Shown here: positions 1 to 7,953 of the stretch, in pieces
Numbering within the stretch: position 1 is the first letter of the stretch
How the letters are laid out: each line of letters starts with the position of its first letter
Source of the DNA: Lactobacillus corticis
GTDB taxonomy: Bacteria > Bacillota > Bacilli > Lactobacillales > Lactobacillaceae
Length of the DNA: 64,000 nucleotides
Direction of reading: 5' to 3'
Assembly (NCBI RefSeq): GCF_018327645.1
Contig: NZ_BMAY01000002.1
Span: 124,001-188,000 of the forward strand
Notes under the pieces: generated by a model
Databases searched by the model: none
What the model saw: the letters and a program-made list of their open reading frames with translations, nothing else
Told to the model about the DNA's origin: nothing
Position numbers and translations under genes: made by a program

Positions 1-941
1 ACAAACTGAAAGAAATTAAAGCCTCTGCCAATCGAGTTGCCGTTATTCGACATGGTCAGAGCATCGGGACGGTTAATGTGGCAGAAGCCAACGATGAAGA
101 ACTGGCCGAAATGATGGTGGGCCGCCACGTTAATTTCAAGCTGCAGAAAAAGCAGGCTGCGCTTGGCAAAGACGTCTTGCAAGTAAAAGATCTGCATGTC
201 AAAGAAGACCGAGGAGCTGAAGCAGTTAAAGGCCTCTCCTTCAAGGTTCGCCAAGGTGAAATTTTAGGAATTGCCGGAATTGACGGGAACGGCCAAGATG
301 AGCTAGTGGAAGCCTTGACCGGTTTAAGAAAAGTTGAAAGCGGCAAAATTATCATCAAGGACAAAGATATGACCAATGAAAAAGTCCGCAAAATTACCGA
401 ATGGGGCGTCTCCCACGTTCCGGCCGACCGCCAAAAATATGGCCTGATTTTGCAATTGCCTTTGTACGAAAATTTGGCACTGCAGACTTATTACCAAAAG
501 CCCTATTCAAACCACGGCATCATGAACTTCAAGGCAATCAGAAAACATGCCAAAGAGCTGATTCAAAAGTTCGATGTCCGGACCAGCAGCGACGCCCTGA
601 AGGCCAGCGAACTTTCAGGCGGTAACCAACAAAAGGCAATAATTGCTCGGGAACTTGACCGCAATAGCGACCTGATCGTGGTTTTCCAGCCAACTCGGGG
701 GCTAGACGTTGGGGCAATTGAATATATTCATAAGCAGCTCTTAGCTCAAAGAGACGCAGGAAAGGCAATTTTGCTGGTTTCATACGAGCTTGATGAAATC
801 ATGCAGCTATCCGACCGAATTTTGGTTTTGCATAATGGCCAAGAATCTGGCGAAGTAAGACCTGATGACACGACCGAAAAAGAATTGGGTCTGTTAATGA
901 CTGGGATCAACAGAAAGGAAGGTGCCGAAAGTGCGCGTTAG
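1..941 (+). CDS. Nucleoside (BMP-family) ABC transporter ATP-binding protein, 5' truncated by window edge
   Basis: This is the C-terminal part of a double-domain ATPase of the RbsA/NupO type, which powers import of ribonucleosides or sugars through paired membrane permeases. The open frame runs from base 3 without a start, so the gene begins outside the window; about 312 residues are visible. The first visible residues (ADRVAVIRHGQSIGTV-like) are the end of the first nucleotide-binding domain. The second domain has the degenerate Walker A of this family (GIDGNGQDELVEAL), the signature LSGGNQQK and a Walker B followed by QPTRGLDVGA. The two permeases follow in the same direction with almost no spacing, which fixes it as a transporter operon; the substrate-binding lipoprotein is expected upstream. 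The nucleoside rather than sugar assignment rests on the neighbouring permeases and is inference. Confidence 0.9.
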   Translation, partial: KLKEIKASANRVAVIRHGQSIGTVNVAEANDEELAEMMVGRHVNFKLQKKQAALGKDVLQVKDLHVKEDRGAEAVKGLSFKVRQGEILGIAGIDGNGQDELVEALTGLRKVESGKIIIKDKDMTNEKVRKITEWGVSHVPADRQKYGLILQLPLYENLALQTYYQKPYSNHGIMNFKAIRKHAKELIQKFDVRTSSDALKASELSGGNQQKAIIARELDRNSDLIVVFQPTRGLDVGAIEYIHKQLLAQRDAGKAILLVSYELDEIMQLSDRILVLHNGQESGEVRPDDTTEKELGLLMTGINRKEGAESAR

Positions 942-2034
942 TCCAAAAGCTAAGAATATTTTGGTACCGATTATTGCGGTAATCGCCGGATTTTTAGTCG
1001 GTGCAGTCATCATGCTGCTATGGAGCTATGACCCAATCGAAGCATATAGCTCGATGTTCCAAAGTGCCCTAGGCAGCATGAACGGCGTGGGTGAAACCAT
1101 CCGGGAAGCCACACCACTGATTTTTACGGCGATCGGATTCCAAATCGCCAGTGCCGCCGGTTTCTTTAATATCGGTTTGCCTGGCCAAGCTCAAGCTGGC
1201 TGGCTAGCATCAGTTTGGTTTGCCTTAGCCAACCAAAACATGCCAAGCTACCTGCTCGTGCCGCTTGAAATTATTATTGGCGTGGTTGCTGGTGCCGTTG
1301 TTGCCGGGATCGCAGGCGTTCTCAGAGCCTATTTTGGGACCAACGAAGTGATCGTTACGATTATGCTCAACTACGTGGTCCTCTACTCCTGCCAATACCT
1401 GATGCAGCAAACCATGTCCAGCAAGTTGAGAATCTCAACCGACTCCACCAAAACTGTCGTTAACGGCAGCCTGCAGGTCGGCTGGCTGACTAAAATGTTT
1501 GGCTACTCGCGGATCAACACCGGGATTTTCATGGCCATCATTGCCCTGGTCATCTTTTGGTTTTTGATGAAAAAGACAACGACTGGTTTTGAAATTAAAT
1601 CGGTTGGTTTGAACCCCTTCGCCAGTCGGTATGCCGGAATGTCAGCTAAGAAGAACATCATTGTTTCCATGCTGCTTTCAGGTGCTTTTGCCGGCATGGG
1701 CGGCGTGATTCAAGGTCTGGGTACCTACCAAAACTACTTTACCCAAACCGCCAGCGTTGATATCGGTTTTGACGGGATGTCCGTTGCCTTGCTAGGAGCA
1801 GGCAGTGCTTTAGGAATTTTCTTGGCCGCTTTGCTTTTCTCAATTTTGAAGATTGGTGGCCTGGGGATGCAAACTTTAGCCGGGATTCCCTACGAAATCG
1901 TCTCAATTGTTATTGCCGCCATCATCTTCTTTGTCGGCATCAAATACGTAATTGAACTGCTATTTAAGAACAAAACCCCTCAGACCATTGAAGCAACCGG
2001 TACAACCGGTACGGGTAAGGAAGGAGAAGCCTAA
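931..2034 (+). CDS. Nucleoside ABC transporter permease (NupP/YufP-like)
   Basis: Membrane permease of the BPD_transp_2 family, one half of the translocation channel energised by the preceding ATPase. The protein is about 367 residues with a run of hydrophobic segments from residue 8 onward and a hydrophilic N-terminus. The family hallmark region GIMLNYVVLY/EVIVTIMLNYVVLYSC lies near residue 140. Two GTG starts are possible. The one at 922 sits directly on the purine-rich ribosome site AAAGGAAGG (914-922), while GTG at 931 is spaced correctly behind it, so 931 is preferred. The coding region overlaps the end of the ATPase gene and shares one base with the next permease, indicating tight translational coupling in one operon. 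Confidence 0.9.
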   Translation: MRVSPKAKNILVPIIAVIAGFLVGAVIMLLWSYDPIEAYSSMFQSALGSMNGVGETIREATPLIFTAIGFQIASAAGFFNIGLPGQAQAGWLASVWFALANQNMPSYLLVPLEIIIGVVAGAVVAGIAGVLRAYFGTNEVIVTIMLNYVVLYSCQYLMQQTMSSKLRISTDSTKTVVNGSLQVGWLTKMFGYSRINTGIFMAIIALVIFWFLMKKTTTGFEIKSVGLNPFASRYAGMSAKKNIIVSMLLSGAFAGMGGVIQGLGTYQNYFTQTASVDIGFDGMSVALLGAGSALGIFLAALLFSILKIGGLGMQTLAGIPYEIVSIVIAAIIFFVGIKYVIELLFKNKTPQTIEATGTTGTGKEGEA

Positions 2035-2990
2035 TGAGTATCGTTTCTATGCTGGCTTTGATCGTTTCATCATCGCTAGTCTATGCTGCTCCGATGATTT
2101 TTACCTCAATCGGCGGAGCTTTCAGTGAACACAGTGGCATTGTCAATGTTGGTTTGGAAGGAATCATGACCATGGGCGCCTTTGCCAGCATCGTCTTCAA
2201 CCTGACCTTTGCCCATACTTTCGGCAATGCCACGCCATGGCTGGGTGCATTGGTCGGCGGGATCGTTGGCTTATTATTCTCCATCCTCCACGCTGTAGCC
2301 ACTGTCAATTGGCGGGCTGACCACATTATTTCCGGGACGGTTTTAAACTTAATGGCCTCGCCATTAGCAGTCTTCTTAATTAAAGCAATCTACAACAAAG
2401 GCCAAACGGAAAACATCACGGCCAACTTTGGTAATTTCAGTTTTCCAGTCTTAGCGCAAATCCCGATTTTAGGGCCAATCTTTTTTGAAAATACTTCTGC
2501 CCCAGCCTGGGTGGCAATAGTCTTAGCTATCTTTATGTGGTGGCTATTATACAAAACTCGTTTCGGCTTGAGACTGCGGGCATCTGGTGAAAATCCCCAA
2601 GCCGCTGATACTATGGGGGTTAACGTCTATGCTATGCGTTATGCCGGCGTCCTCATCTCGGGCTTTTTAGGGGGTGTAGGCGGCGCCGTCTTTGCCCAAG
2701 CGATCTCTGGCAACTTCTCTGTTTCCACGATCGTGGGACAGGGTTTTATGGCTCTAGCAGCAATGATTTTTGGTAAATGGGATCCAATTGGCGCAATGTT
2801 GTCATCGATTTTCTTCGGCTTTGCTCAAAGTTTAAGCATCATCGGCAACCAACTGCCAGGATTTTCACATATCCCATCTGTCTACTTGCAGATTGCGCCT
2901 TATGTCATCACCATTCTGGTTTTGGTATTATTCCTTGGCAAGTCGGTAGCCCCGGCAGCCGACGGGCAAAATTACATTAAATCGAAATAA
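2034..2990 (+). CDS. Nucleoside ABC transporter permease (NupQ/YufQ-like)
   Basis: Second permease of the nucleoside importer, 318 residues, very hydrophobic throughout, BPD_transp_2 family. The motif GIVNVGLEGIMTMGAF near residue 35 is characteristic of YufQ-type subunits. Start ATG shares its first base with the TAA stop of the previous permease; an AAGGAGAAG ribosome site lies just upstream inside that gene. The pair YufP/YufQ-like with a RbsA-like ATPase is the known architecture of BMP-lipoprotein-dependent purine nucleoside importers. A strong terminator follows 23 bases after the stop, closing the operon. Confidence 0.9.
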   Translation: MSIVSMLALIVSSSLVYAAPMIFTSIGGAFSEHSGIVNVGLEGIMTMGAFASIVFNLTFAHTFGNATPWLGALVGGIVGLLFSILHAVATVNWRADHIISGTVLNLMASPLAVFLIKAIYNKGQTENITANFGNFSFPVLAQIPILGPIFFENTSAPAWVAIVLAIFMWWLLYKTRFGLRLRASGENPQAADTMGVNVYAMRYAGVLISGFLGGVGGAVFAQAISGNFSVSTIVGQGFMALAAMIFGKWDPIGAMLSSIFFGFAQSLSIIGNQLPGFSHIPSVYLQIAPYVITILVLVLFLGKSVAPAADGQNYIKSK

Positions 2991-3013
2991 GTTTAATTGA
3001 AAATTAGTTCAAC

Positions 3014-3046
3014 AAAAAGGCGAAACCTGCAGGTTTCGCCTTTTTT
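3014..3046. terminator. Rho-independent terminator closing the nucleoside transporter operon
   Basis: Perfect palindrome AAGGCGAAACCTGCAGGTTT-CGCCTT flanked by A-run on the left and T-run on the right. It can act in both directions, so it may also end the convergent protease transcript at 3093. Confidence 0.9.
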
Positions 3047-3092
3047 GATTATTGCATTTTCATCATAGATGTCTATTTATTTTCCCTTCAAA

Positions 3093-4349
3093 TTAGTAGC
3101 TGACTGCGTATGATTGACCAACCTTTTTAACTGGGATCAGCAAACTTTGTGCCTTGCTTTGTTTAGTAGTTGAAGTATTAAGCTTGTAGGTCCACTTAGC
3201 TTTCTTAGTTACAGCTGATTTAGCCAGCTTGAACTTAGCCTTAGAATTCTTGACTGCCACCTTCTTGACAAACTTGCCCTTACGATAAAGCGACAATTCA
3301 CCCTTCTTAAATGAAGTGCTTATGGTATAAGCCGCATACTTCTTACCAGTAGATACATTTTGTACCAAGCCGCTTGGAGTTACATATTGACTAGTGGTAA
3401 TCTTCTTAGTTGCTAGTGTCTTGCCTGACTTCAAGCCCTTCAAAGTCCAGGTCTTGTAGCCACTGATCTTAGTTGCTACAGTGAAGTGATGCTTCTTGTT
3501 TACCTTAGCAGTAGTCTTGCCCAATTTTACTTTGCTAATACCTGAACTAGCAGTACCAGATACCGTCAACTTTTTAGTTTTTGAGCTGTATGTTACCTTT
3601 GAGGTCTTTAAGCTGGAAGTTGCAGTCTTAGTAGAAGTAGAGCTGGAAGTTGATGACGAGTTGTAAGAAATAGTAGTTGCGATCCCATTTGCATCAACAG
3701 TAGTAGTACTATCTTGATCACTACTTGATTCAGTCCCCGGTACGTAAGTATATGAGGTTACAGTCACAATATTTTCCGAAGTACTTATTACATCTGAAGA
3801 TATTGTTGTGGAGTATTGTTTCTTCAAACCTTTAACATCAGGAGTTTTAATTTCATAATATCGGTTTGAAGGATTCATAACAGATACACTACCCTTTGAA
3901 TTGTGAGCTAATCCAAGCGCATGCCCCAGCTCGTGCATAGCTACATTAACTCGCTGAGTAGTTGTATAACCGTACTTATCTAACGCTGCACGGTTCAAAT
4001 ATACTTTATTGCTAATGATTCTTCCAGTCGATAAATCATACTGTGTATCAGTCCGACCAGCAACATTAAGAGTATTAGTATTACTATATGTGTTTAAAGT
4101 GGTCTTTGACGTACTAGTAATCTTTTTCCACTTAAAGCCATTATTAATCCAGCCTTTAGTTGCCTTGGCCCAGATTGACTTATATTTTGTCGACGTTGAC
4201 AGCACATTATAGTTAGCCTTTTTGGATACATATCTCCAAGCAGCCCCGGGTGTTGTGCTTAAAGTAGACGCCGAAGCAGTTTGATGGCTAAAACCTATTA
4301 AAGCCGTAGTACCAATAATTAGTAATATACTTTTTTTAAAAGATTTCAT
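3093..4349 (-). CDS. Secreted matrixin-like zinc metalloprotease with Ser/Thr-rich linker and repeat-like C-terminal domain
   Basis: 418-residue exported protein. Residues 1-27 form a signal peptide (Lys-rich start, hydrophobic core, SHQTASAS cleavage region). The metzincin zinc motif HELGHALGLAH is at residues 139-149 with the zinc ligands His139, His143 and His149 and catalytic Glu140; a Met-turn candidate SVMNP follows at about 156-160. This places it in the M10 matrixin-like fold. Residues about 185-245 are a Ser/Thr-rich linker, and about 250-418 are Lys/Thr-rich beta-type sequence like that of lactobacillus cell-surface proteins, with no LPXTG anchor. Start is supported by a GGGGGAAA ribosome site and a TTGTCA-16-TATAAT promoter. 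Substrate is unknown. It sits beside the bacteriocin cassette, but nothing in the sequence proves a functional link. Confidence 0.85.
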   Translation of the reverse strand: MKSFKKSILLIIGTTALIGFSHQTASASTLSTTPGAAWRYVSKKANYNVLSTSTKYKSIWAKATKGWINNGFKWKKITSTSKTTLNTYSNTNTLNVAGRTDTQYDLSTGRIISNKVYLNRAALDKYGYTTTQRVNVAMHELGHALGLAHNSKGSVSVMNPSNRYYEIKTPDVKGLKKQYSTTISSDVISTSENIVTVTSYTYVPGTESSSDQDSTTTVDANGIATTISYNSSSTSSSTSTKTATSSLKTSKVTYSSKTKKLTVSGTASSGISKVKLGKTTAKVNKKHHFTVATKISGYKTWTLKGLKSGKTLATKKITTSQYVTPSGLVQNVSTGKKYAAYTISTSFKKGELSLYRKGKFVKKVAVKNSKAKFKLAKSAVTKKAKWTYKLNTSTTKQSKAQSLLIPVKKVGQSYAVSY

Positions 4350-4387
4350 GGTTTCCCCCTAAAAAAACACGATATCTATGATTGATT

Positions 4388-4415
4388 AAATTATACTCCT
4401 ATTTTTTTGTCTGAC
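4388..4415 (-). promoter_or_regulatory. Putative promoter of the metalloprotease gene
   Basis: On the minus strand a TTGTCA hexamer is followed after 16 bases by TATAAT, ending about 40 bases before the start codon. No operator-like repeat is evident. Confidence 0.5.
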
Positions 4416-4535
4416 AATACACATTATAAAATTTGATGGTGATAATCTTTTGCTATTCCGATTTTAAAAGCCTACGGACTTTTTTCTACGTAAAGTCAAG
4501 TGCAATCAGGTATTTTTCTTTTTAGATAATTTTAT

Positions 4536-5189
4536 TTATTGTGCTTTTAAATCGAAAACACGATCACATTGTTGAGCTTGTTCAATGTTATGAGTAACCA
4601 TTAAAATAGTTTTACCATATTTAGAACGCAATTGTTCAATCTGACCAAATGCCAATTGAGCATGACTTTTATCTAAAGCACCTGTGGGCTCGTCCGCAAG
4701 AATTATTTCTCCAGGTTTTAAAATAGTTCGAGCAAGTGCAACTCTTTGCTGTTCACCACCTGATAAACTAGTTACTTTTTGATTTAAAAGATAAGGAATC
4801 TCTAGCTCATTTAATACTTTTGAAATCATTTTTTCTTTATCTGAAAGGGACTTTTTTACAAAGTGCATTGAGAGAAGTAAATTTTCTTTGACGCTTACAT
4901 TATCTATTAATGCAAAAGATTGAAAAAGATAATTGATTATATTTCGCCGCCATAAGGTTGCCTCTTTACTATTTATAGCAGGAAGTTTTTTATCTAAAAT
5001 ATAAATTTGACCACTATCGGGATTTTCTAATAAACCCAAAATATTAAGAAGAGTTGATTTTCCACAACCAGAAGGTCCAACAATTGCCACAAATTCTCCT
5101 GATTCAACTGTAAAATCAATATTGTTTAAAACAGTTCTTGAATCGAATTTCTTAATTAATTTGTGAACCTCTATTGCATGTTTTACCAT
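4536..5189 (-). CDS. Bacteriocin-type ABC transporter ATPase (lactococcin 972 group)
   Basis: Single nucleotide-binding domain protein of 217 residues, LolD/MacB-like. Walker A is GPSGCGKSTLLN near residue 37, the Q-loop is near FQSFALIDN, the signature is LSGGEQQRVALAR, and Walker B is ILADEPTGALD followed by the switch histidine in MVTHN. It is the third gene of a minus-strand cassette, two bases after the stop of the 732-residue membrane protein and with ribosome site GGGGAGAG inside that gap and the upstream end. In lactococcin-972-type loci this ATPase together with the large membrane protein is thought to give export and/or immunity. Base composition is clearly more AT-rich than the housekeeping genes of the window. 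Confidence 0.85.
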   Translation of the reverse strand: MVKHAIEVHKLIKKFDSRTVLNNIDFTVESGEFVAIVGPSGCGKSTLLNILGLLENPDSGQIYILDKKLPAINSKEATLWRRNIINYLFQSFALIDNVSVKENLLLSMHFVKKSLSDKEKMISKVLNELEIPYLLNQKVTSLSGGEQQRVALARTILKPGEIILADEPTGALDKSHAQLAFGQIEQLRSKYGKTILMVTHNIEQAQQCDRVFDLKAQ

Positions 5190-5191
5190 AG

Positions 5192-7390
5192 TTACTCTCC
5201 CCTAAATAAATTAATAATTTGAGTGAATTGACTCCGTGAAATATAAAGATAAAATACTAATATTTGAATAAAATAATTAAGTAAAATCAGCGGTAAACCG
5301 ATACGACTTTTGGCAACTAAAACAATAATAATTTCTATCAATGTAATGATGCTAATAGTTAATAGCGGTAAACGGTAGATTTGCCAAAAAGTAAATCCCA
5401 GAAACTTTTTAACAGCAACTTTTTGTCTGTTACTAGTTTTAAAAGTCATAGCTAAAACAATAATTAATAAACATAATATAAGTAATAGTAAAATCAAAGC
5501 TATACCGAACATCGCAATAGTCTGCCATAGAGTTTTTTGTTCACCATCAATATAGTTAGAAACAGCAGTATATTCAGGTTTATTATCATCTAAATGATAT
5601 TTGACTAATCTTTGAGATGTAAGTACCTTTCTACGAATTTGTTTATTTTCAAACTTAAGATTGCTTTCTAATCCGGCAACTTGAATGCCTCCAATATCTA
5701 CAAAAGTCATGTTATTGGGAGTAACAATATCAATAATTGGTGTTTTGCTGTGAGTTGGTTCGTTCGAATCGTTGTTCCATAGAAAAATATTTTTATTAGG
5801 GTGATAAGTGAATAAAGAAACTTGCTGTTTTTTGGTAAAAGTCGTTTGGACATCACTTTTGCTAATATCTTCAGTAAGCATATCTTTCAGGAAAATTTTC
5901 ATTTTACTTTGTTGCTTTTTCGAATAGGTATTAGGAACGTAGAAAACTCTTCTTCCTTGTGCAGCTTGTTTTAGTGCGGAACGACTTGGAGAAAATCCAA
6001 TTTTTTTAAGATAATTTGGTGATGCGGTTAAAATGGTAAAAGGTTGAGTCGGCATCTGTTTATATAATTCTCGATCTGAAAGCCATTCGCGGGAACCATA
6101 AAAAGAATTAACTAGATAAACTCCTTTTTTATTAGCAATATTTTTATAAAAATTCAACACGTCTCTATAAATCTGTGATGAAGGATCTCCAAAGGCTTTA
6201 ATTCCATCGTCACCACTATCAATTTTTTTCAAAACCTCCATATTTTCAACTTTTCGCCATTGTAAGGCTTGCTGTGCATTAGCTGCAACTTCTTTAGTAG
6301 GTCCATCGATATAAATTGAAATACCAAGAAGTGAGCTACTAATTACAATATAAAGTCCAACTATGAAGGTATAAATTGTTTTTTTAGGATATATTTCTTT
6401 TATCAAGGAAATATTTTTAGAAAAAATAACTAAAAGAGAAGCAATGAGAAAGATTAATGTAAATAGTAAGAAACTTAACAGAGTAGCGATGATTGAATAG
6501 CTAAGAAACAAAACAAAAAATGATTTTCTACCAAAAATAGTCGCAAAAAATATAGAAAGAAATAATCCTATAACTACAACAAAAAAGGCAAAAGGCTTAT
6601 ATCTATTGAGTAATATTACTCTTTTTGACCATCCCAAAAGGACTAAAGAGCCAAATTCTTTGAAAGACGATAGTAAATTAATAAAGAAGAAAGCAAAAAG
6701 TCCGAGACTAGTAATTAATAAGCCTAATAACAAAAAAGAATAAAGTAATCCATTATCTTGAGCTTCACCTGAAAATGGGCTCTTAAAAGTATCAGCTTTA
6801 AGCGAAGTAATTTTAGATAATTTTTCAATAATAGAATTATATTCTTTTTCAGAATGTAGCCCCACTAACTGATACTTACCATTTAGCGTTTTATCAATTT
6901 TATTGAACTGTTTTAATTTATAAATTACTATTCGATCGCTGAACGGGAATTGATAAATAGGTGTCAATTGGTAAATAGAACCTTCTCCTAAGCCTAATGT
7001 TGCTTTTTCATTGTTAGAATGGAGTAATTTAATCACATCTTTTTTAGAAACAACATCCTGACCATCAAATCTAAAATCAACGTTAATGTTAGATGGATTG
7101 CCGTCTATCCCCATAGCAAGAGTATTATTGATATTTTCTTTTCTTAATAGCAAAAAATGTTTATTTTCAGCTTCTGACTCTAATAAAGATATGACATCGT
7201 CTTTTTTAGAATTAGGAATTCTATTTAAATATAAGCTATAATCAGTCTGATCGTTTAAATAATCTTCCCAGCTGCTTTCATATCGATTTGCAAGAAAAGA
7301 AATCAGAGTAACAATTAAAAGTATAGTTTGTAGTAGCAATAAAGCGTATCCAACCAAATGGGTACGCTTTACATTAATATATTTTTTCAT
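5192..7390 (-). CDS. Bacteriocin-associated integral membrane protein (DUF1430-type, lactococcin 972 group)
   Basis: 732-residue membrane protein with one N-terminal membrane segment (about residues 13-33), an extracellular domain, a cluster of four segments between about 215 and 360, a second large extracellular domain, and three segments at the C-terminus (about 640-725). This FtsX/MacB-like layout without an ATPase domain matches the bacteriocin-associated membrane proteins found between lactococcin-972-like precursors and their ATPases. It starts four bases inside the precursor gene (ATGA overlap) and is followed at two bases by the ATPase gene, so the three genes form one translationally coupled unit. 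The role, self-immunity or secretion, is inferred from the family. Sequence is AT-rich. Confidence 0.8.
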   Translation of the reverse strand: MKKYINVKRTHLVGYALLLLQTILLIVTLISFLANRYESSWEDYLNDQTDYSLYLNRIPNSKKDDVISLLESEAENKHFLLLRKENINNTLAMGIDGNPSNINVDFRFDGQDVVSKKDVIKLLHSNNEKATLGLGEGSIYQLTPIYQFPFSDRIVIYKLKQFNKIDKTLNGKYQLVGLHSEKEYNSIIEKLSKITSLKADTFKSPFSGEAQDNGLLYSFLLLGLLITSLGLFAFFFINLLSSFKEFGSLVLLGWSKRVILLNRYKPFAFFVVVIGLFLSIFFATIFGRKSFFVLFLSYSIIATLLSFLLFTLIFLIASLLVIFSKNISLIKEIYPKKTIYTFIVGLYIVISSSLLGISIYIDGPTKEVAANAQQALQWRKVENMEVLKKIDSGDDGIKAFGDPSSQIYRDVLNFYKNIANKKGVYLVNSFYGSREWLSDRELYKQMPTQPFTILTASPNYLKKIGFSPSRSALKQAAQGRRVFYVPNTYSKKQQSKMKIFLKDMLTEDISKSDVQTTFTKKQQVSLFTYHPNKNIFLWNNDSNEPTHSKTPIIDIVTPNNMTFVDIGGIQVAGLESNLKFENKQIRRKVLTSQRLVKYHLDDNKPEYTAVSNYIDGEQKTLWQTIAMFGIALILLLLILCLLIIVLAMTFKTSNRQKVAVKKFLGFTFWQIYRLPLLTISIITLIEIIIVLVAKSRIGLPLILLNYFIQILVFYLYISRSQFTQIINLFRGE

Positions 7391-7686
7391 CCCTTACAGT
7401 CCCAGTATGCGGTAGCCTTTTTTGTTGGAGAAATCCAAGTTGATGCTTTTGCTGTAACGCCTTTCTTTTTCCATCCAGAAAATACGCCATTAGCAGTGGA
7501 GCTGTGAGTATATCGATGACTTTGCACATTTGAATAGGATCTTACTTTTCCCCAATTTCCATGTTCCCAATATACAGGTGTCCTTTTGTAATAAACTGTA
7601 TCTGCTAAAGCAATACTTGTTGTTGCTGTAGAAGCAAATAATACAAGTGGTAAACATAACAGAATTAGCTTCTTTTTATTTTTCAT
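7387..7686 (-). CDS. Lactococcin 972-family bacteriocin precursor
   Basis: 99-residue precursor starting at the ATG at 7686; a TTG 18 bases upstream is possible but lacks a good ribosome site, whereas GGGG precedes the ATG. Residues 1-28 are a Sec signal peptide (MKNKKK, hydrophobic core, SIALA cleavage site). The predicted mature protein is about 71 residues, rich in Trp, Tyr, Ser and Lys. It shows the lactococcin 972 pattern: W-x-HG-x-W-G near the start, SYSNV-x-SHRYTHS, then NG-x-x-SGW and A-x-A-S-x-W, ending K-K-A-T-A-Y-W. Known family members act on lipid II at the septum. Unlike lactococcin 972 itself it ends in DCKG rather than at an aromatic cluster. The stop overlaps the start of the membrane-protein gene. 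Confidence 0.85.
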   Translation of the reverse strand: MKNKKKLILLCLPLVLFASTATTSIALADTVYYKRTPVYWEHGNWGKVRSYSNVQSHRYTHSSTANGVFSGWKKKGVTAKASTWISPTKKATAYWDCKG

Positions 7687-7718
7687 ACTAAAGCCCCAAT
7701 ACAACTTTATTTGGGGCT

Positions 7719-7747
7719 ATTTTAATAAAAAAATAGTTCTTTGTCAA
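7719..7747 (-). promoter_or_regulatory. Promoter of the bacteriocin cassette
   Basis: Minus strand TTGACA, 17-base spacer, TAAAAT: near-consensus sigma-A promoter about 30 bases before the precursor start. An inverted repeat AGCCCCAA (7692-7699) / TTGGGGCT (7711-7718) lies between -10 and start codon and could be an operator. Confidence 0.75.
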
Positions 7748-7761
7748 ACACCCTAAAGTAC

Positions 7762-7805
7762 AAAGGTAGATAGAAACATGACGATGTTTTTATCTACCTT
7801 TTTCT
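7762..7805 (+). terminator. Hairpin followed by T-run upstream of the nagB promoter
   Basis: AAAGGTAGATA pairs with TATCTACCTTT, with an additional AAACA/TGTTT inner stem, followed by TTTTTC on the plus strand. It reads as a plus-strand terminator although no plus-strand gene now precedes it; it may be left over from the arrangement before the bacteriocin block was acquired. Confidence 0.6.
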
Positions 7806-7811
7806 TAACAA

Positions 7812-7854
7812 TTGACAAATTGGCATAAACCAATTTATAATGGACTAGACCAGT
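7812..7854 (+). promoter_or_regulatory. Ancestral nagB promoter with two NagR (GntR/HutC) type operators
   Basis: TTGACA (7812-7817) and TATAAT (7836-7841) with an 18-base spacer. The spacer is exactly the inverted repeat AATTGGCATAAACCAATT (7818-7835). A second palindrome, AATGGACTAGACCAGT (7839-7854), overlaps -10 and the start point. Both resemble the dre operators bound by NagR/DasR regulators, whose core is TGGTCTAGACCA-like. Such operators control amino-sugar catabolism, and nagB is the next chromosomal gene beyond the inserted element. The match to the consensus is by eye. Confidence 0.65.
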
Positions 7855-7908
7855 ATGAAGAGGAGGAAATAACAGTTAAATAAAATATAGTCAATTATAA
7901 TCAGACAT

Positions 7909-7953
7909 GACATAATACTCGCAGAAAGTAGAATGTGGGGCGAGTATTATGTC
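7909..7953 (+). repeat. 14-bp perfect inverted repeat enclosing the tnpA start codon
   Basis: GACATAATACTCGC (7909-7922) and its exact reverse complement GCGAGTATTATGTC (7940-7953), loop of 17 bases. The tnpA ATG (7949) is in the right arm and its GTGGGG ribosome site starts in the loop and runs into that arm. Confidence 0.9.

Noticed and set aside
7692-7718. Inverted repeat AGCCCCAA/TTGGGGCT seen as an RNA hairpin hiding the bacteriocin ribosome site
   Set aside because: The inferred transcript start from the -10 at 7719-7724 falls inside or just before the upstream arm, so the hairpin would not form fully in the mRNA. Kept only as a possible DNA operator.
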